64,000 nucleotides of DNA from Cladorrhinum sp. PSN259. Lineage: Eukaryota; Ascomycota; Sordariomycetes; Sordariales; Podosporaceae. Shown here one piece after another: positions 1-9,713 of the stretch. A model generated the notes under the pieces. That model was not told the DNA's origin. It saw nothing but the letters and a program-made list of their open reading frames with translations, and ran no database searches. The position numbers and the translations under genes were made by a program. How positions within the stretch are numbered: position 1 is the first letter of the stretch; every line of letters starts with the position of its first letter. The stretch lies in NCBI GenBank assembly GCA_033725935.1, contig MU867086.1:186001-250000 (forward strand), written 5' to 3'.

Positions 1-652
1 CAAAGTGGAGCTCGGGCTCTGAGTCTCTTATTGTGCCTCTTTTTTTGCTTCTTATTGATTTCTATTGTTCTTATTCATTCTTAGTTTACTTTCTTAGTAA
101 GTGCTATTTCCACTTTTTTCCAAGTTCATCTGCGTGCGCACTACATTATACTACTGCCTCTGACTCTCTATTTTATTTGGTTGATAGCTGTCTAAACTTT
201 GGTATATGAAGTCCTCTTAGGCTCAAGAGGAATTTTGGTGGGATGCGCGCCGAGACGCGGTAACGCGTGTCGCAGCGTGACCATTCACAAAGAATGCAGA
301 ATTGTCTTAAAATCAAGGTTTTAGTGCCCCCTATTTATGTCTGGCGAGATATGTCTCCCGCCCTGTCTTGTTTCACTCCAGCCTCAGACACACATATATT
401 GATGTCAGAAATTCCATAGAGTTGCAATTCCTGCCATAATTACAGCATTATGGAAACTCTCATATCTGTCTGCCAGCCACTTCAACAGCTTCCACCGACC
501 TCTCATTTTTATCTTTTCGTTTTGTGTCTTTATTTATTCTTCAGCTTTCCTGTTTCGTTTTGGAAGTTGAGATTGTATCTGTTCAACAACCTTTGAGAAT
601 TACTATTCAGTCCTGCAGGTTCAGTGGCTGTTTTTATTTGCATCCCATCAAA
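1..652. other. left-edge non-coding region
   Basis: No convincing gene is seen. The stretch is T-rich near the left edge and contains the promoter and 5' leader of the aspartic protease that starts at 653. In-frame codons upstream of 653 read as ordinary leader, not as signal peptide. Confidence 0.5.
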
Positions 653-2650
653 ATGTTTTCATCACAGGCCCTCGTCTCTCTCACCTGGGGCCTCTTGGCC
701 CTCCAACCTGCCCTCGGTCGACCACTACCCCAACACCCCCAGCTTGTCCCTGACAAGAGGGACACGAGATTAGATATCTATGCGCACGCAGTCGATATTG
801 CAATCCAGCAGGACCCAAACACATCAACCACGTCAACAACAACCATAACCACCTTTGTGACAAGAACAACATACGTCTCCAGTATTGCTAGATACACCTC
901 GACAGTTTGGCCCGCACATGTGACACCATCACCTCCTCCTGCTCCACCATTCGCACCCACGCAGCGTCTGAGTCTGCATCAGAACGGTCAACTCGGTTAC
1001 GTTGCAAAGCGACAGATCAAAACAGTCCAACAAGATACCTCAACAGGACGACCAAGGACCACAACCAAGATTAAATCCACCCCTTCATCCGCCGATACCG
1101 GCAGTTCTATAACATTCACAATCCCTCAAATTCGTAACCCCCGGTTCGACAAGACCGATGGCAACAACAACAACCAACACAAAAATGGCCTGCGAGCCCT
1201 CTTCCACGTCTACGCCAAGTTTTCCGTGCCAGTGACCGAAGACATTGAAAAAGCATTAAAGTCAAAGAGTTTCTTTAATTCTGGCAAGGGAAAGGGAAAA
1301 GATAGATTACCAATTCCTTTTTCTCCGGGGAGATCATCTGGAAGTACCATGTGGAAAAGGGGAAACAACACTGGCAACGTGACGGACTCGGTGCTGGCCG
1401 TTCCTCCGAATAATTTTGATCAGGAGTATATATCCCCGGTAAAGATCGGGACGCCGCCTCAGACTGTGTTTTTGGCTCTGGATACCGGGTCTGCTGATTT
1501 GTGAGTTGTTCATTATTCCTTTTTTGCACTCCTTTTTTATCCCTTTCCATCGCCTTTATGGGCATCCTTTCTGTGTCATTTTGTTTGCCCCGGGCTTTTT
1601 CATATCCCCTTTCATTATATCGTTGTCGCCCCCATGTTATATAACCTTCTTAACAAATCCCCATTATGAAATCTGCTCATTATATTCCTACTCCCATACT
1701 AATTTTATCACAGATGGACGCTCTCCCCCCAAACCCCCCTCCTCCGCTCCCTCTCCCCTTTAGGTTCTCACGCACTGTACGCACCCCAAAACTCCACAAC
1801 CTCAGTCCACGTGCCCTCCCAGTCCTGGCGCGTCCTCTACGGCGACGGCTCCGCAGCCCAAGGAACAATCTACCTCGACCGCGTCTCCCTCTCTTCAGAC
1901 TTGACCGTGCCGCACCACCCCGTCGGCGTCGCCACCCTCGTCTCCCCCCAGTTCTCCGCCGACCCCTTCCTCTCAGGCATTTTAGGCCTTGGATTCCCCA
2001 GGGGAAGCGCCATCAGACCGCGTCGGATCATGCCCACCTTTTTCGAAAACATCAGAGCATCACTAAAAGAACCTGTTTTTACCGCTGATTTGAGGGCTAA
2101 TTACCCTGGTAAATTCACTTTTGGCGAAATTAGTAAGGGTTCTTACGAAGGGGAGATAGGGTGGACGGACATGTCGAAGGAGTCGCCCTACTGGCTTTTT
2201 TCACTCAGGGGATCGCAGGTAGGGAATAACACGAGAAAGACTTACAGCCTGTCGGACGGGAAAGGGACGGCGTCGGTGCAGACTATAGCCGACACGGGAA
2301 CGAGTCTAGTCATGTTGCCCCGTCAAATGGTTGATGAGTACTATGATAATGTAAAGGGCAGCGGGTACGACAGAGAGTGGGGAGGAATGGTGGCGCCTTG
2401 TAGGGGACAATGGTCCGATTGGAGCTTCTACGTCGGGAAAGAAGGGGAAAAAGAAGAGTATAAAGGGACCGTTCCGGGGAGGTACATAAATTTTGGACCT
2501 GTGAATGGGACGCACTGCTTCGGGGGGATACAAAGTGCCGACGGCTTCGGGTTCGCCGTGTTTGGGGATGTCTTGTTGAAGAGCCAGTTTGTAGTTTTTG
2601 ATGTGGGGAATATGAGGATTGGGTTTGCGGGGAAGAAGCTGAGGACTTGA
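653..2650 (+). CDS. secreted pepsin-like aspartic protease (family A1)
   Basis: Two exons, 653..1500 and 1714..2650, give 594 residues. The donor is GTGAGT at 1501 and the acceptor ends at 1713; the split Leu codon joins the frames so that the first active-site motif reads DTGSADLWTL. The catalytic aspartates are D277 in DTGS and D476 in ADTGTS, the two lobes expected of pepsin-fold proteases. A signal peptide (MFSSQALVSLTWGLLALQPALG) begins at the ATG at 653. The region before the first Asp, about 250 residues of Thr-rich and basic sequence, is long for a propeptide. It contains dibasic sites such as KR before the core. The typical YGDGS flap motif is present near the start of exon 2. By family knowledge the enzyme is secreted or wall-bound and cleaves proteins at acid pH. 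A GPI signal is not obvious at the C-terminus. Confidence 0.9.
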
Positions 2651-3064
2651 TTTTGACTGACTCTTGATGTTATGAAAATAGAAAAGATACAGCATGAATT
2701 CACATTCATTCATTAATAACACACAATCATAACTCTGTCGTCTTTACGTCCTTCTTTAACCCGCAGCTTAGCAACTGTACAGAATCGAAACATACTTTGA
2801 ATAGCGAATTAGAAATAGGTATTAAAAAAAAAACTAAGCCCAACCATCTATGATCTATCTACACCAAACTGGGGAGCTCAAGTGGTGCATACCTTGGATG
2901 ACCACGAGCACGCAATCCAGTTTACGCACATTTCCCACAGCTCTAATCTTACACCGAGAATGCCGTCCATTTTTCGAGGGCCAGTCCGGGGACAGCACGC
3001 AGCTGTATTCTTGCCGTGAACCATGGGCAGTCGGGGATCTCTTTTGCGGACCTGTTGCGAGCCG
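2651..3064. other. intergenic, convergent 3' regions
   Basis: This lies between the stop of the aspartic protease and the stop of the opposite-strand gene. Short open frames are present on both strands but show no domain, splice or codon signal. Nothing further is seen. Confidence 0.4.
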
Positions 3065-3709
3065 TCATGGAATAGCACCCTTCGAGTGCTTGATATCGTC
3101 TTTGGTGTACGTGAGTGAGATGTCGTCAATGGTTGCCCGGTTTATAATATCCTCCATCATCCAATTATCAGTCCGTATAATATCGTCATGTTCCTCCGCC
3201 CGTTCCGTTTCCATGTCCCATGTTTTCCTCCACGTGGTATCGTTTGAGTCGTGCATGTCGTTGTTGCTGATGTCCCTCCTCGCTCTCTTTGTGGCTCGAT
3301 AGAACTCTAAATGATGATCCTCTGATTCTTCCTCTATGCCTCTCTTCTTGGCATGACCACTCCTCCTCTTCTTGACTGTTTTTGCATCCCAAAAAGCATC
3401 CTGCCTTTCCAGACTTGGCGGTCGACGTGCCCTCGGTTGTGACTCGATCCCCTCTGGCAGGATAGGAATGCGGCCATCCCTAGACAAAGTGGAATCTTGA
3501 CTCCATTGTGATGATTCGTCGTCTGAAAAGGAACTGTTGAAATTTATTGATCGACCGGGCCGTCTTGTTCGATGGTTGTATTGACTAGCAGAGTAGTGCT
3601 GACAGGCAGAGTCTAGATCTGTGTCCTCCTCCTCGAGACTTGAGAGGAAGGAGGAGGAGGAGGACAATTTGATTGGATTTGAGAATTTATTATAAAGTGC
3701 GAGACCCAT
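3065..3709 (-). CDS. hypothetical charged protein
   Basis: A single frame of 214 residues starts at the ATG at 3709, which has a good context (A at -3, G at +4); another ATG lies four codons upstream and the frame is open further back to 3898. I do not recognise a domain. The protein has a Ser-rich N-terminal part (run of S after PIKL), an acidic stretch EEEDTDLDS, a middle with basic clusters such as KKRRSGHAKKR and RATKRARR that could be nuclear signals, and a D/E-rich C-terminus. No hydrophobic segment is visible. The open length and amino-acid mix argue for a real, fast-evolving nuclear or cytosolic protein, but there is no independent support and the start is a choice. Confidence 0.5.
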   Translation of the reverse strand: MGLALYNKFSNPIKLSSSSSFLSSLEEEDTDLDSACQHYSASQYNHRTRRPGRSINFNSSFSDDESSQWSQDSTLSRDGRIPILPEGIESQPRARRPPSLERQDAFWDAKTVKKRRSGHAKKRGIEEESEDHHLEFYRATKRARRDISNNDMHDSNDTTWRKTWDMETERAEEHDDIIRTDNWMMEDIINRATIDDISLTYTKDDIKHSKGAIP

Positions 3710-4991
3710 GGTTTTTAACATGGGGGTTTCTTTGGCAAAAAATATGAGATTTGGTGGCCTGAGAAAAACAGAGAAATTTCTCGAATTGAGGACAGGGCTC
3801 GGTGAACTTGAAAGGGCGCGTTCTGCAAGCCTACCAGACATTGACAGACAGATTAACGGGAAACAGTCAAAGTGTTTATATCTGGCCGTGTCAGTCATGT
3901 CGCCGCCGGGCGGCCGTCAGCCTGGAGGCAACAACCCCTGTCAATTACCTGCATTGTGCTGGGGATGGTGTTTTGGGATGCGACACCATTGGCCCAATAT
4001 TGGGTCTTGTGAGTCACTCCAAGCAGGCAGTGAGCGGTTGCTTGGCTTCTCAGGCTCGGCACTGCAGGCAGAAGGGCGCTGGAAAAGGGACAGCACGTGG
4101 CTACCTGGGAGGTTGCCTCACCTCATGACCATGATCCCTGCGAAAGATGGGCGAACAGGGCGAACGCAATCAATTCAAAGTTTGTCACAATGATTTGGTC
4201 GAAATTTTTGTCATGTTCGATGAAAGGATTGGGAAACGAACAGGGGTCTGAATTCTGGATTTTGGTGGAGGACAACCAAAGGGTGGGGATCGCCTCATTT
4301 GACAGGTCTTCTGATGGAAATGCCAAGAAAGTTTAATTCTCAGTCTCCAAAACACCTTCTTCGAGTTCTCGAATCTCGGATTTCAAGATCTCCCCGCTGC
4401 CGCCTTTTTTTCCCCAACTCGCCACACTCAATCCAGCATGATCAATCATATCTCAACTTTCTCAATCATTGACCGCCCAATTAACGAGTCGCATTTCCCC
4501 CACTTTTTGTGCCTCGGTTCAAATCACACTGGTCCAGACATTCAGCATCCCATTACGCATACCGGCTATTGTGCACAACATACGACGATATTTCATCCTA
4601 GCATCATCGACTTCTTATCTTACTGCTCTGAGTTTGAGGCGACAGTCTCACGATGCACAATTTCATGGCCATCTGGAACTCGATCTTGTCGGCTGCTAAT
4701 GACCAGGGGTAACTCCACATGCGCTCCATCTAGAGTTGCATCCATGATAGATTAGGAATTCAGGATCAGTGATTATGTACGCTAGTAGACAATCTATCGA
4801 CAAATTCACAGGGCTTTCCTTGATTCTACAAGGTCTTGGTGAGTCTAGAGCGATCTGTGCCTGTGGAGCTATCAAAATCTCAAGAAAGGTCTAAACTCTG
4901 CAGGAAGATATTACCCCTTTACTCCTTCGTTGAAGCTTTCCTGTTGTGCCCAACTCACCTTGATTCGCTCGTTTGCTGTTCCGATTTCATT
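3710..4991. other. intergenic, divergent promoters
   Basis: About 1.3 kb between the unknown minus-strand gene and the WSC gene. Several open frames overlap here on both strands, none with a recognisable motif. It probably holds the promoters of both neighbours. Confidence 0.45.
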
Positions 4992-6404
4992 ATGCTGGCA
5001 ATGGCGTCCACTCATTCCAGTCTAGTGCGGGCTGCGTCACTTGCTTTCTGTTTGGCCGTCGCTACCGCACCACTTTCCAATGCCTCCTCGCTGCCTCGCA
5101 GGGCAACCACACCCAGGGGTCTCGGTGACTTTGTTTACCAGGGCTGCTATACCGACCAGACCGACAGCCGCTCGTTGGCTGACAAAGTCATTCACGATGA
5201 CAAGCTGACGCTCCGAAAATGCGCCGCCGAGTGCAGTGGATACGACTGGTTTGGTGTTGAGAATATGTCCGACTGCTACTGCGGCACATCTCTTTCACCT
5301 GATGCTGAGAAGCGCCCCGAGTCCGAGTGCTCATTGCGTTGTTCTGGGAGTCGTTGCCAAATCTGCGGTGGCGTCGACCGCATCAACGTCTTTTCTGCCG
5401 CAAGCACCACTACGCCGTCTTCTATCGTCACCGAGTCCTTGACTAGCACAGCAGAGGTCTCGGCAACTGAGCCAACCACAGTAGCAGAGACCACAACAAC
5501 CACTGTCGAGGAGACAACCACCACTATCGAGGAGACAATTACCACGTCTGAACCCTCCATCACCCTCCCACAGGAGGAGACCACCTTCACGCTTCCTCCA
5601 GACGAAACAATTTTCACCCCGACCCCCACCCCAACATTCACCACGACCTCGACCACCGAATGCTCCCTTACGACCACCTATGGCCCCTCGACCTGCTTCG
5701 GCACGGTCCCTACCGTCTGCGCCTCCCTTTCCCGCAACCCTCCAATCCCCTTCCCAGCAGTGACAGCCGCCGCAACAAACTGCCGCAACATTTTCAACGT
5801 GGGCACGGTTCTCCCTGAGATTGCCTCATGCTTTACCGACGCCACCCGGCCCAACTTCGTAGCAACCAGCGCCTATGCCTGCGTCGCCAATGCCGATGTC
5901 TACTGCAAGCCCACTGCCGTCTGCGCTACCGGAGGCGGCTTCCAGCCTACTTCTGTCGTGGATAACGGTGGCTTCGAGGCAGGTGTCCTCTGGGACCTTA
6001 ACACAGCCTCTGGTACCGCCATTGATGTTTCGGTCACCACAGAGAGAACTCATAACGGGAATTATGCGCTCAGGGGCGTGTTTGACAACACCAACGGTGC
6101 TTCGAGAACTTATAAAAAGATGGTGTTCTGGGAGCCCAATGCAACTTACGAAGTATCCTGGTGGTGGTGGAGCGAGAGCTCGGCTGCTTCGACCACGTCA
6201 AGGATGCAGATTACGGGGGCGGGGATCACCTTCTTGCACGATGCGCCGACTTTTGGCGGGCCGACGGGACAGTGGGTGAGGACGTCGCAGAGTTTCAGCA
6301 CCACGGCGTCGTTTGGAACCCTCTTTTTTACCATGTATGGAAACAAGCAGGGAGGGGCGAACACGTTTTATGTGGATGATATTCAGATTATCAAGGTGAG
6401 TTGA
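4992..6404 (+). CDS. secreted WSC-domain protein with C-terminal carbohydrate-binding-like module
   Basis: The ATG at 4992 begins a signal peptide (hydrophobic to about residue 30) and gives 470 residues. A WSC domain follows at about residues 45-130, starting GCYTDQ and with the usual cysteine spacing (CAAEC, CYCG, CSLRC, CQICGG). Next comes a Thr/Glu-rich, probably O-glycosylated linker, a short cysteine-containing part, and a C-terminal beta-sandwich-like region (about 320-470) starting VVDNGGFEAG and ending YVDDIQI, the pattern of CBM4/9-like modules. WSC domains bind wall glycans. There is no transmembrane segment after the domain, so unlike Wsc sensors it is probably released or wall-attached. 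The last codons (AAG then GTGAGT) form a perfect splice donor at 6396, so the true C-terminus may lie in a further exon that I cannot fix. Confidence 0.8.
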   Translation: MLAMASTHSSLVRAASLAFCLAVATAPLSNASSLPRRATTPRGLGDFVYQGCYTDQTDSRSLADKVIHDDKLTLRKCAAECSGYDWFGVENMSDCYCGTSLSPDAEKRPESECSLRCSGSRCQICGGVDRINVFSAASTTTPSSIVTESLTSTAEVSATEPTTVAETTTTTVEETTTTIEETITTSEPSITLPQEETTFTLPPDETIFTPTPTPTFTTTSTTECSLTTTYGPSTCFGTVPTVCASLSRNPPIPFPAVTAAATNCRNIFNVGTVLPEIASCFTDATRPNFVATSAYACVANADVYCKPTAVCATGGGFQPTSVVDNGGFEAGVLWDLNTASGTAIDVSVTTERTHNGNYALRGVFDNTNGASRTYKKMVFWEPNATYEVSWWWWSESSAASTTSRMQITGAGITFLHDAPTFGGPTGQWVRTSQSFSTTASFGTLFFTMYGNKQGGANTFYVDDIQIIKVS

Positions 6405-6718
6405 TACGACTAGTGTAAAAACAACAGGTGAATGAAGGTGAAAAATAAAAATAAAGGAAAAGAAATTGATGGAACACACAAAGAGATTTAGAGGAAGCCA
6501 ATTCCATACATAACACTACTGAAACTCAACTTTTTTACAACCGTCCCCCCGCTAACTTCTTGTGTATCGAATTGTCAAATTACCAATTTTACCAACCCTT
6601 TCAAGTGAAATATGTTGTATGCCCCAAATATAGGTACCCTTTTTCCCCCAAGCCTTGAACGCCAAACAAATTTTTTTTTCTTTTTCCCTGATTTTTTCCC
6701 TGAAAAATATAAAAAGAA
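6405..6718. other. intergenic, convergent 3' regions
   Basis: A/T-rich sequence with T-runs between two convergent genes, consistent with 3' ends. Nothing else is seen. Confidence 0.4.
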
Positions 6719-7122
6719 TCACGCACTCGCCCTCCTCTTTCCAGTTTCTGAATTGTTTTTCGTACTCGAAAAAATCCCTTTTATACCGTCCATCAATTTC
6801 GACGCTCTCCCACCACTGCCACTGCTCCCATGACTTGCGGATGAACTCGTAGAGGCTAAACTGCTTCTTCTTCGGCCGTCAGGGCTGCCGGTGGCAGTCT
6901 TGCCTTGCATCTGTGCGGCGATGATCTTTTCTTCTTCCCTTGATCCTGTAAGTATACAAGTCTGTTGTTAGTTACATCATGCAAGTGTAGTGTATATGGG
7001 AAAATGATGGATGGGGGAGATATACGGATGTTGCCGGCCCCGCCGCGACCGAATGAGCGACGGCGGTCACGGTATGGATAAAAGTTTGAGGAAAAGTCTT
7101 GGGAATCTGTTGTGAAGTGCAT
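6719..7122 (-). CDS. DUF3602-like small protein
   Basis: Two exons on the minus strand, 7122..7026 and 6945..6719, separated by an 80-nt intron (donor GTATAT, acceptor TTACAG), give 107 residues. The split codon creates GRGGAGNIRSREEEK. The motif (R)RRSFGRGGAGNI is the hallmark of the fungal DUF3602 family, whose members carry one or more such Gly-rich repeats. After it comes a charged helix, then a Ser/Gly/Arg-rich tail ending KRRASA. No signal peptide is present; the protein should be cytosolic. The molecular role of the family is not established. Neither exon alone looks convincing; the frame continuity across the splice is the main support. Confidence 0.8.
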
Positions 7123-7509
7123 TATGCATAAATAAAAGCCAAGTATAGAGTAAAAAGCTTGTTTTGTTTTACTTGGATAATGTAGTGTGGATGGTGTGAT
7201 GGTGTGATGAATGATATAATGTTCCGGAATGGTTGAGAGAGGAATATCAAATTGTGGGGAGCCAAGAGATGTGTCTTCGTATATATAATTTGTACAGTCT
7301 GAAATTTGACTTTACCAACATAATGGGATATTTGCCACAAAAGTCGTTTGAGATTGGGAGTAAAGCAATGACTTCATCCGCAGTTGACTGTTGTTGTACA
7401 GAGATAAAGCTTCGAGATGCAATTGGTTCACCCCGGCTTTGCCCCGCGGAATGATCATCCCTGATGGAGGCATGTGAGGTCATTTTTCGTCTGAACTGCT
7501 TTCGCACCC
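7123..7509. other. intergenic
   Basis: Holds the promoter of the DUF3602 gene. No gene-like frame is seen. Confidence 0.4.
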
Positions 7510-7835
7510 ATTTCACCCCACGCTTTTTTCTTATTAGGGGTACAGATCTGCAATGGCAAAAGACAAAGTGTTTATTATTCTTCTGTTTACCTTATCTACA
7601 CTTATATGCGTGACAAGGGTACTGTATCCAAAATAACAAACGGAGAAGCATGGTCCCGGTTCCTGACAATGGACCCTGAAAACCCACCATACATCCACAT
7701 CCGCATCCATCCCACAACTCAGGTCAAAAATGAAAAAAAGAAAGCCAAAAAATAAATCATACTAAGCAGATACGATTATTGCAATAACAACTGTGAGATT
7801 CGAACTCACGCCCTTTCGGACCACAAAATCTTGAA
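7510..7835. repeat. segmental direct repeat, copy 1
   Basis: Matches 9224..9644 in the same orientation. Shared landmarks are CAGATCTGCAAT, GACAAGGGTACTGT, GGTTCCTGACAAT, CATCCCACAAC, and the T-arm block of the tRNA gene. Differences from copy 2 include several TG-to-TA and CA-to-TA changes (RIP-like). The hexamer microsatellite that is expanded in copy 2 has only about three units here. Confidence 0.8.
7785..7835 (-). pseudogene. truncated tRNA-Leu (3' half only)
   Basis: On the minus strand this carries the variable arm and T-arm of the tRNA-Leu found intact at 9594..9713, then stops inside what is the tRNA intron of the intact copy. The D-arm, anticodon and 5' acceptor strand are missing. 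Mutations alter the anticodon-stem 3' side (GG to AA) and the acceptor end. It cannot make a tRNA. Confidence 0.8.
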
Positions 7836-8052
7836 CACACCGCTATATATTTAGATAGACGGGGGTTGGCACGGTTGGGGGGCGTTAAGCGCTCAAGCTG
7901 AGAGCGCCTAAAATTGGTTTTCCATCTTTTAAAGGTGCTGCTTTTTAAAAACAGTCAGGCGCTTAGGACTGCACCACTATCTTGTTCCAGTACCTGCACC
8001 CTCCCCACTCAGGTGTGAACTGGTGATTTTGCCGGCCCTTCTAAGGGATGAG

Positions 8053-9111
8053 ATGGGTAGTCTTCTTGACTGTGACACCGAGCGTAGCGGCGAAGCTGAG
8101 TGCCTTGATACTGTTCGAGGTGCAGACGTAACGCTTAGAGAAGATCTTGATCCTACCGCGGAGGCCATCGCTGCCCAAATGGATCCCGTCGACGCGCTCG
8201 ACGACAAAGAACTCGCTGAGCACATTGGCCGGGCACGAATTGCTTTGCAAGTTAGGCAAGCCACCGCTCCTTGTCCTGCCGCGCTGCCCATCACCAATTC
8301 ATACTTTACCAAGCTATACGATAAAGACGAGCTAGAAGATATCGTTTGCGCTATCACTAGGGCCCGCAATCTTGGAATTCGGACACCCTTCATAAAGCGT
8401 ACTGTTCCTTTGCCCAACTCGACACGTATCGAATGCATAACCCAGCGCATTCACGGGCCGACGCTGGAAGAATGCTGGACTAGTCTCGGTTGGTTTTCCA
8501 CAATCAGGTTAGCTTTTCAACTTCGAGGCATGGTCCACCGCATGAGAACCGTCACAAGCCTAACCGCCGGCTCTCCTGGGACCGGGATATGTCGGTCTCT
8601 CTGGCTGGAGGAGTACTATGGCGTACCTCCCAAGGCCTCGGTCGCCGTGATTTCATCCATCGTCAACTTCTGGTTCAACCTGGTAAACTTTCGCAGAGAG
8701 GCGAGCAAGACTGTCGAGCAACATAAAGAGACATGTTCTGCAGGACCGATCCAACCTGAGGCGAACCTGGTCTTTACCCACACCGACTTGGCCCCGCGGA
8801 ATATCATCCTCGAGGAACAGACAAAAAACCTGTGGCTCATCGACTGGGACCTCTCGGGCTATTACCCCACATACTTTGAGTTCGCTGGAATGCGTAATTT
8901 CATTATTCCTCCTGACTGGGGGTGGTTTGGCGAGCTCAGATGGAAGTTGTTCTGCTGGATCGCCGCTGGCTGGTACGAAAAGGAAAGGGTTATGCTGAAC
9001 GAGGTCCATCGAAAAGCTGGCCGTTTTCCGGCTGCGCGGCGGTTCAGCATCAAGGCCGGGGCGACGCCATCACAGAAACTAGTAGACGACCCTGCAGAGA
9101 CAAATACGTGA
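8053..9111 (+). CDS. APH/choline-kinase-like phosphotransferase
   Basis: 352 residues from the ATG at 8053; the frame is open a little further back but without ATG. The catalytic block reads H243-T-D245-L-A-P-R-N250, the HxDxxxxN loop of aminoglycoside phosphotransferase/protein-kinase-like enzymes, followed by the metal-binding D264 in LIDWDLSG. Upstream, ITQRIHGPTLEECW fits the hinge region of fungal APH-family kinases. These families transfer phosphate from ATP to small molecules; large, poorly characterised sets exist in filamentous fungi, so the substrate cannot be named. The gene sits between two copies of a direct repeat whose downstream copy contains an intact tRNA-Leu. No signal peptide, so cytosolic. 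The lysine-bearing N-lobe is present but divergent (YFTKLYDKDE). Confidence 0.8.
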   Translation: MGSLLDCDTERSGEAECLDTVRGADVTLREDLDPTAEAIAAQMDPVDALDDKELAEHIGRARIALQVRQATAPCPAALPITNSYFTKLYDKDELEDIVCAITRARNLGIRTPFIKRTVPLPNSTRIECITQRIHGPTLEECWTSLGWFSTIRLAFQLRGMVHRMRTVTSLTAGSPGTGICRSLWLEEYYGVPPKASVAVISSIVNFWFNLVNFRREASKTVEQHKETCSAGPIQPEANLVFTHTDLAPRNIILEEQTKNLWLIDWDLSGYYPTYFEFAGMRNFIIPPDWGWFGELRWKLFCWIAAGWYEKERVMLNEVHRKAGRFPAARRFSIKAGATPSQKLVDDPAETNT

Positions 9112-9223
9112 ATACACAGATGGGCAACTAATTGACTTCCACAACAGCGCATTCGAGAACGGCAAATGAAAAAGATATCTCTCTCTGGAATGGGTTTTGC
9201 AAATGTCGATGCAGATCACTGGT

Positions 9224-9644
9224 CTTACCCCACGCGTTGTCTCGGAAGATGTACAGATCTGCAATAGCTATTCACGAATGGTAAAAGACAAAATATATGC
9301 TTGTGATTCTCTATTTACACTATCTATATACGTTATCTATATACGTTATCTATATACATGACAAGGGTACTGTGTCCGGAGAAACATGGGGTGCCGGTTC
9401 CTGACAATAGACCCTGAAAAACCCACCACACATCCACATCCACATCCACATCCACATCCACATCCACATCCACATCCACATCCACATCCACATCCACATC
9501 CACATCCACATCCACATCCATCCCACAACCCAAGTCAAAAATGAAACAAACAAACGCAAAAATAAGTCATACTGAGCAGATACGACTATTGCATGACAAC
9601 TGTGAGATTCGAACTCACGCCCTTTCGGACCACGGAATCTTGAA
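9224..9644. repeat. segmental direct repeat, copy 2
   Basis: Partner of 7510..7835. It extends from the TACCCCACGC block through the hexamer microsatellite into the 3' half of the tRNA-Leu gene and ends within the tRNA intron (ATCTTGAA). This copy is longer because of the expanded hexamer and a three-fold 13-bp repeat (TTATCTATATACG) near 9320..9357. Confidence 0.8.
9429..9521. repeat. hexanucleotide microsatellite (ACATCC)n
   Basis: About 15 uninterrupted units of ACATCC. The corresponding place in the first repeat copy has about three imperfect units, so the expansion came after the duplication. Confidence 0.95.
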
Positions 9645-9713
9645 GGTTTCAAGATGGTTATCAAGGATTGCATCTCCTTAACGTGGCGCCTTAGACCGCT
9701 CGGCCAAGTTGCC
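9594..9713 (-). tRNA. tRNA-Leu(AAG) with 40-nt intron
   Basis: Minus strand, 5' end at 9713. The acceptor stem is GGCAACT/AGTTGTC with discriminator A. The D-arm is GCCGAGCGGTCTAAGGC. The anticodon stem is CCACG/CGTGG around loop TTAAGG...C with anticodon AAG at 9679..9677. An intron of about 40 nt (9675..9636) follows position 37. The long variable arm (TCCGAAAGGGC) identifies a class II tRNA, and the T-arm is GTGAGTTCGAATCTCAC. A T-run follows on the minus strand near 9561..9557. Confidence 0.92.
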
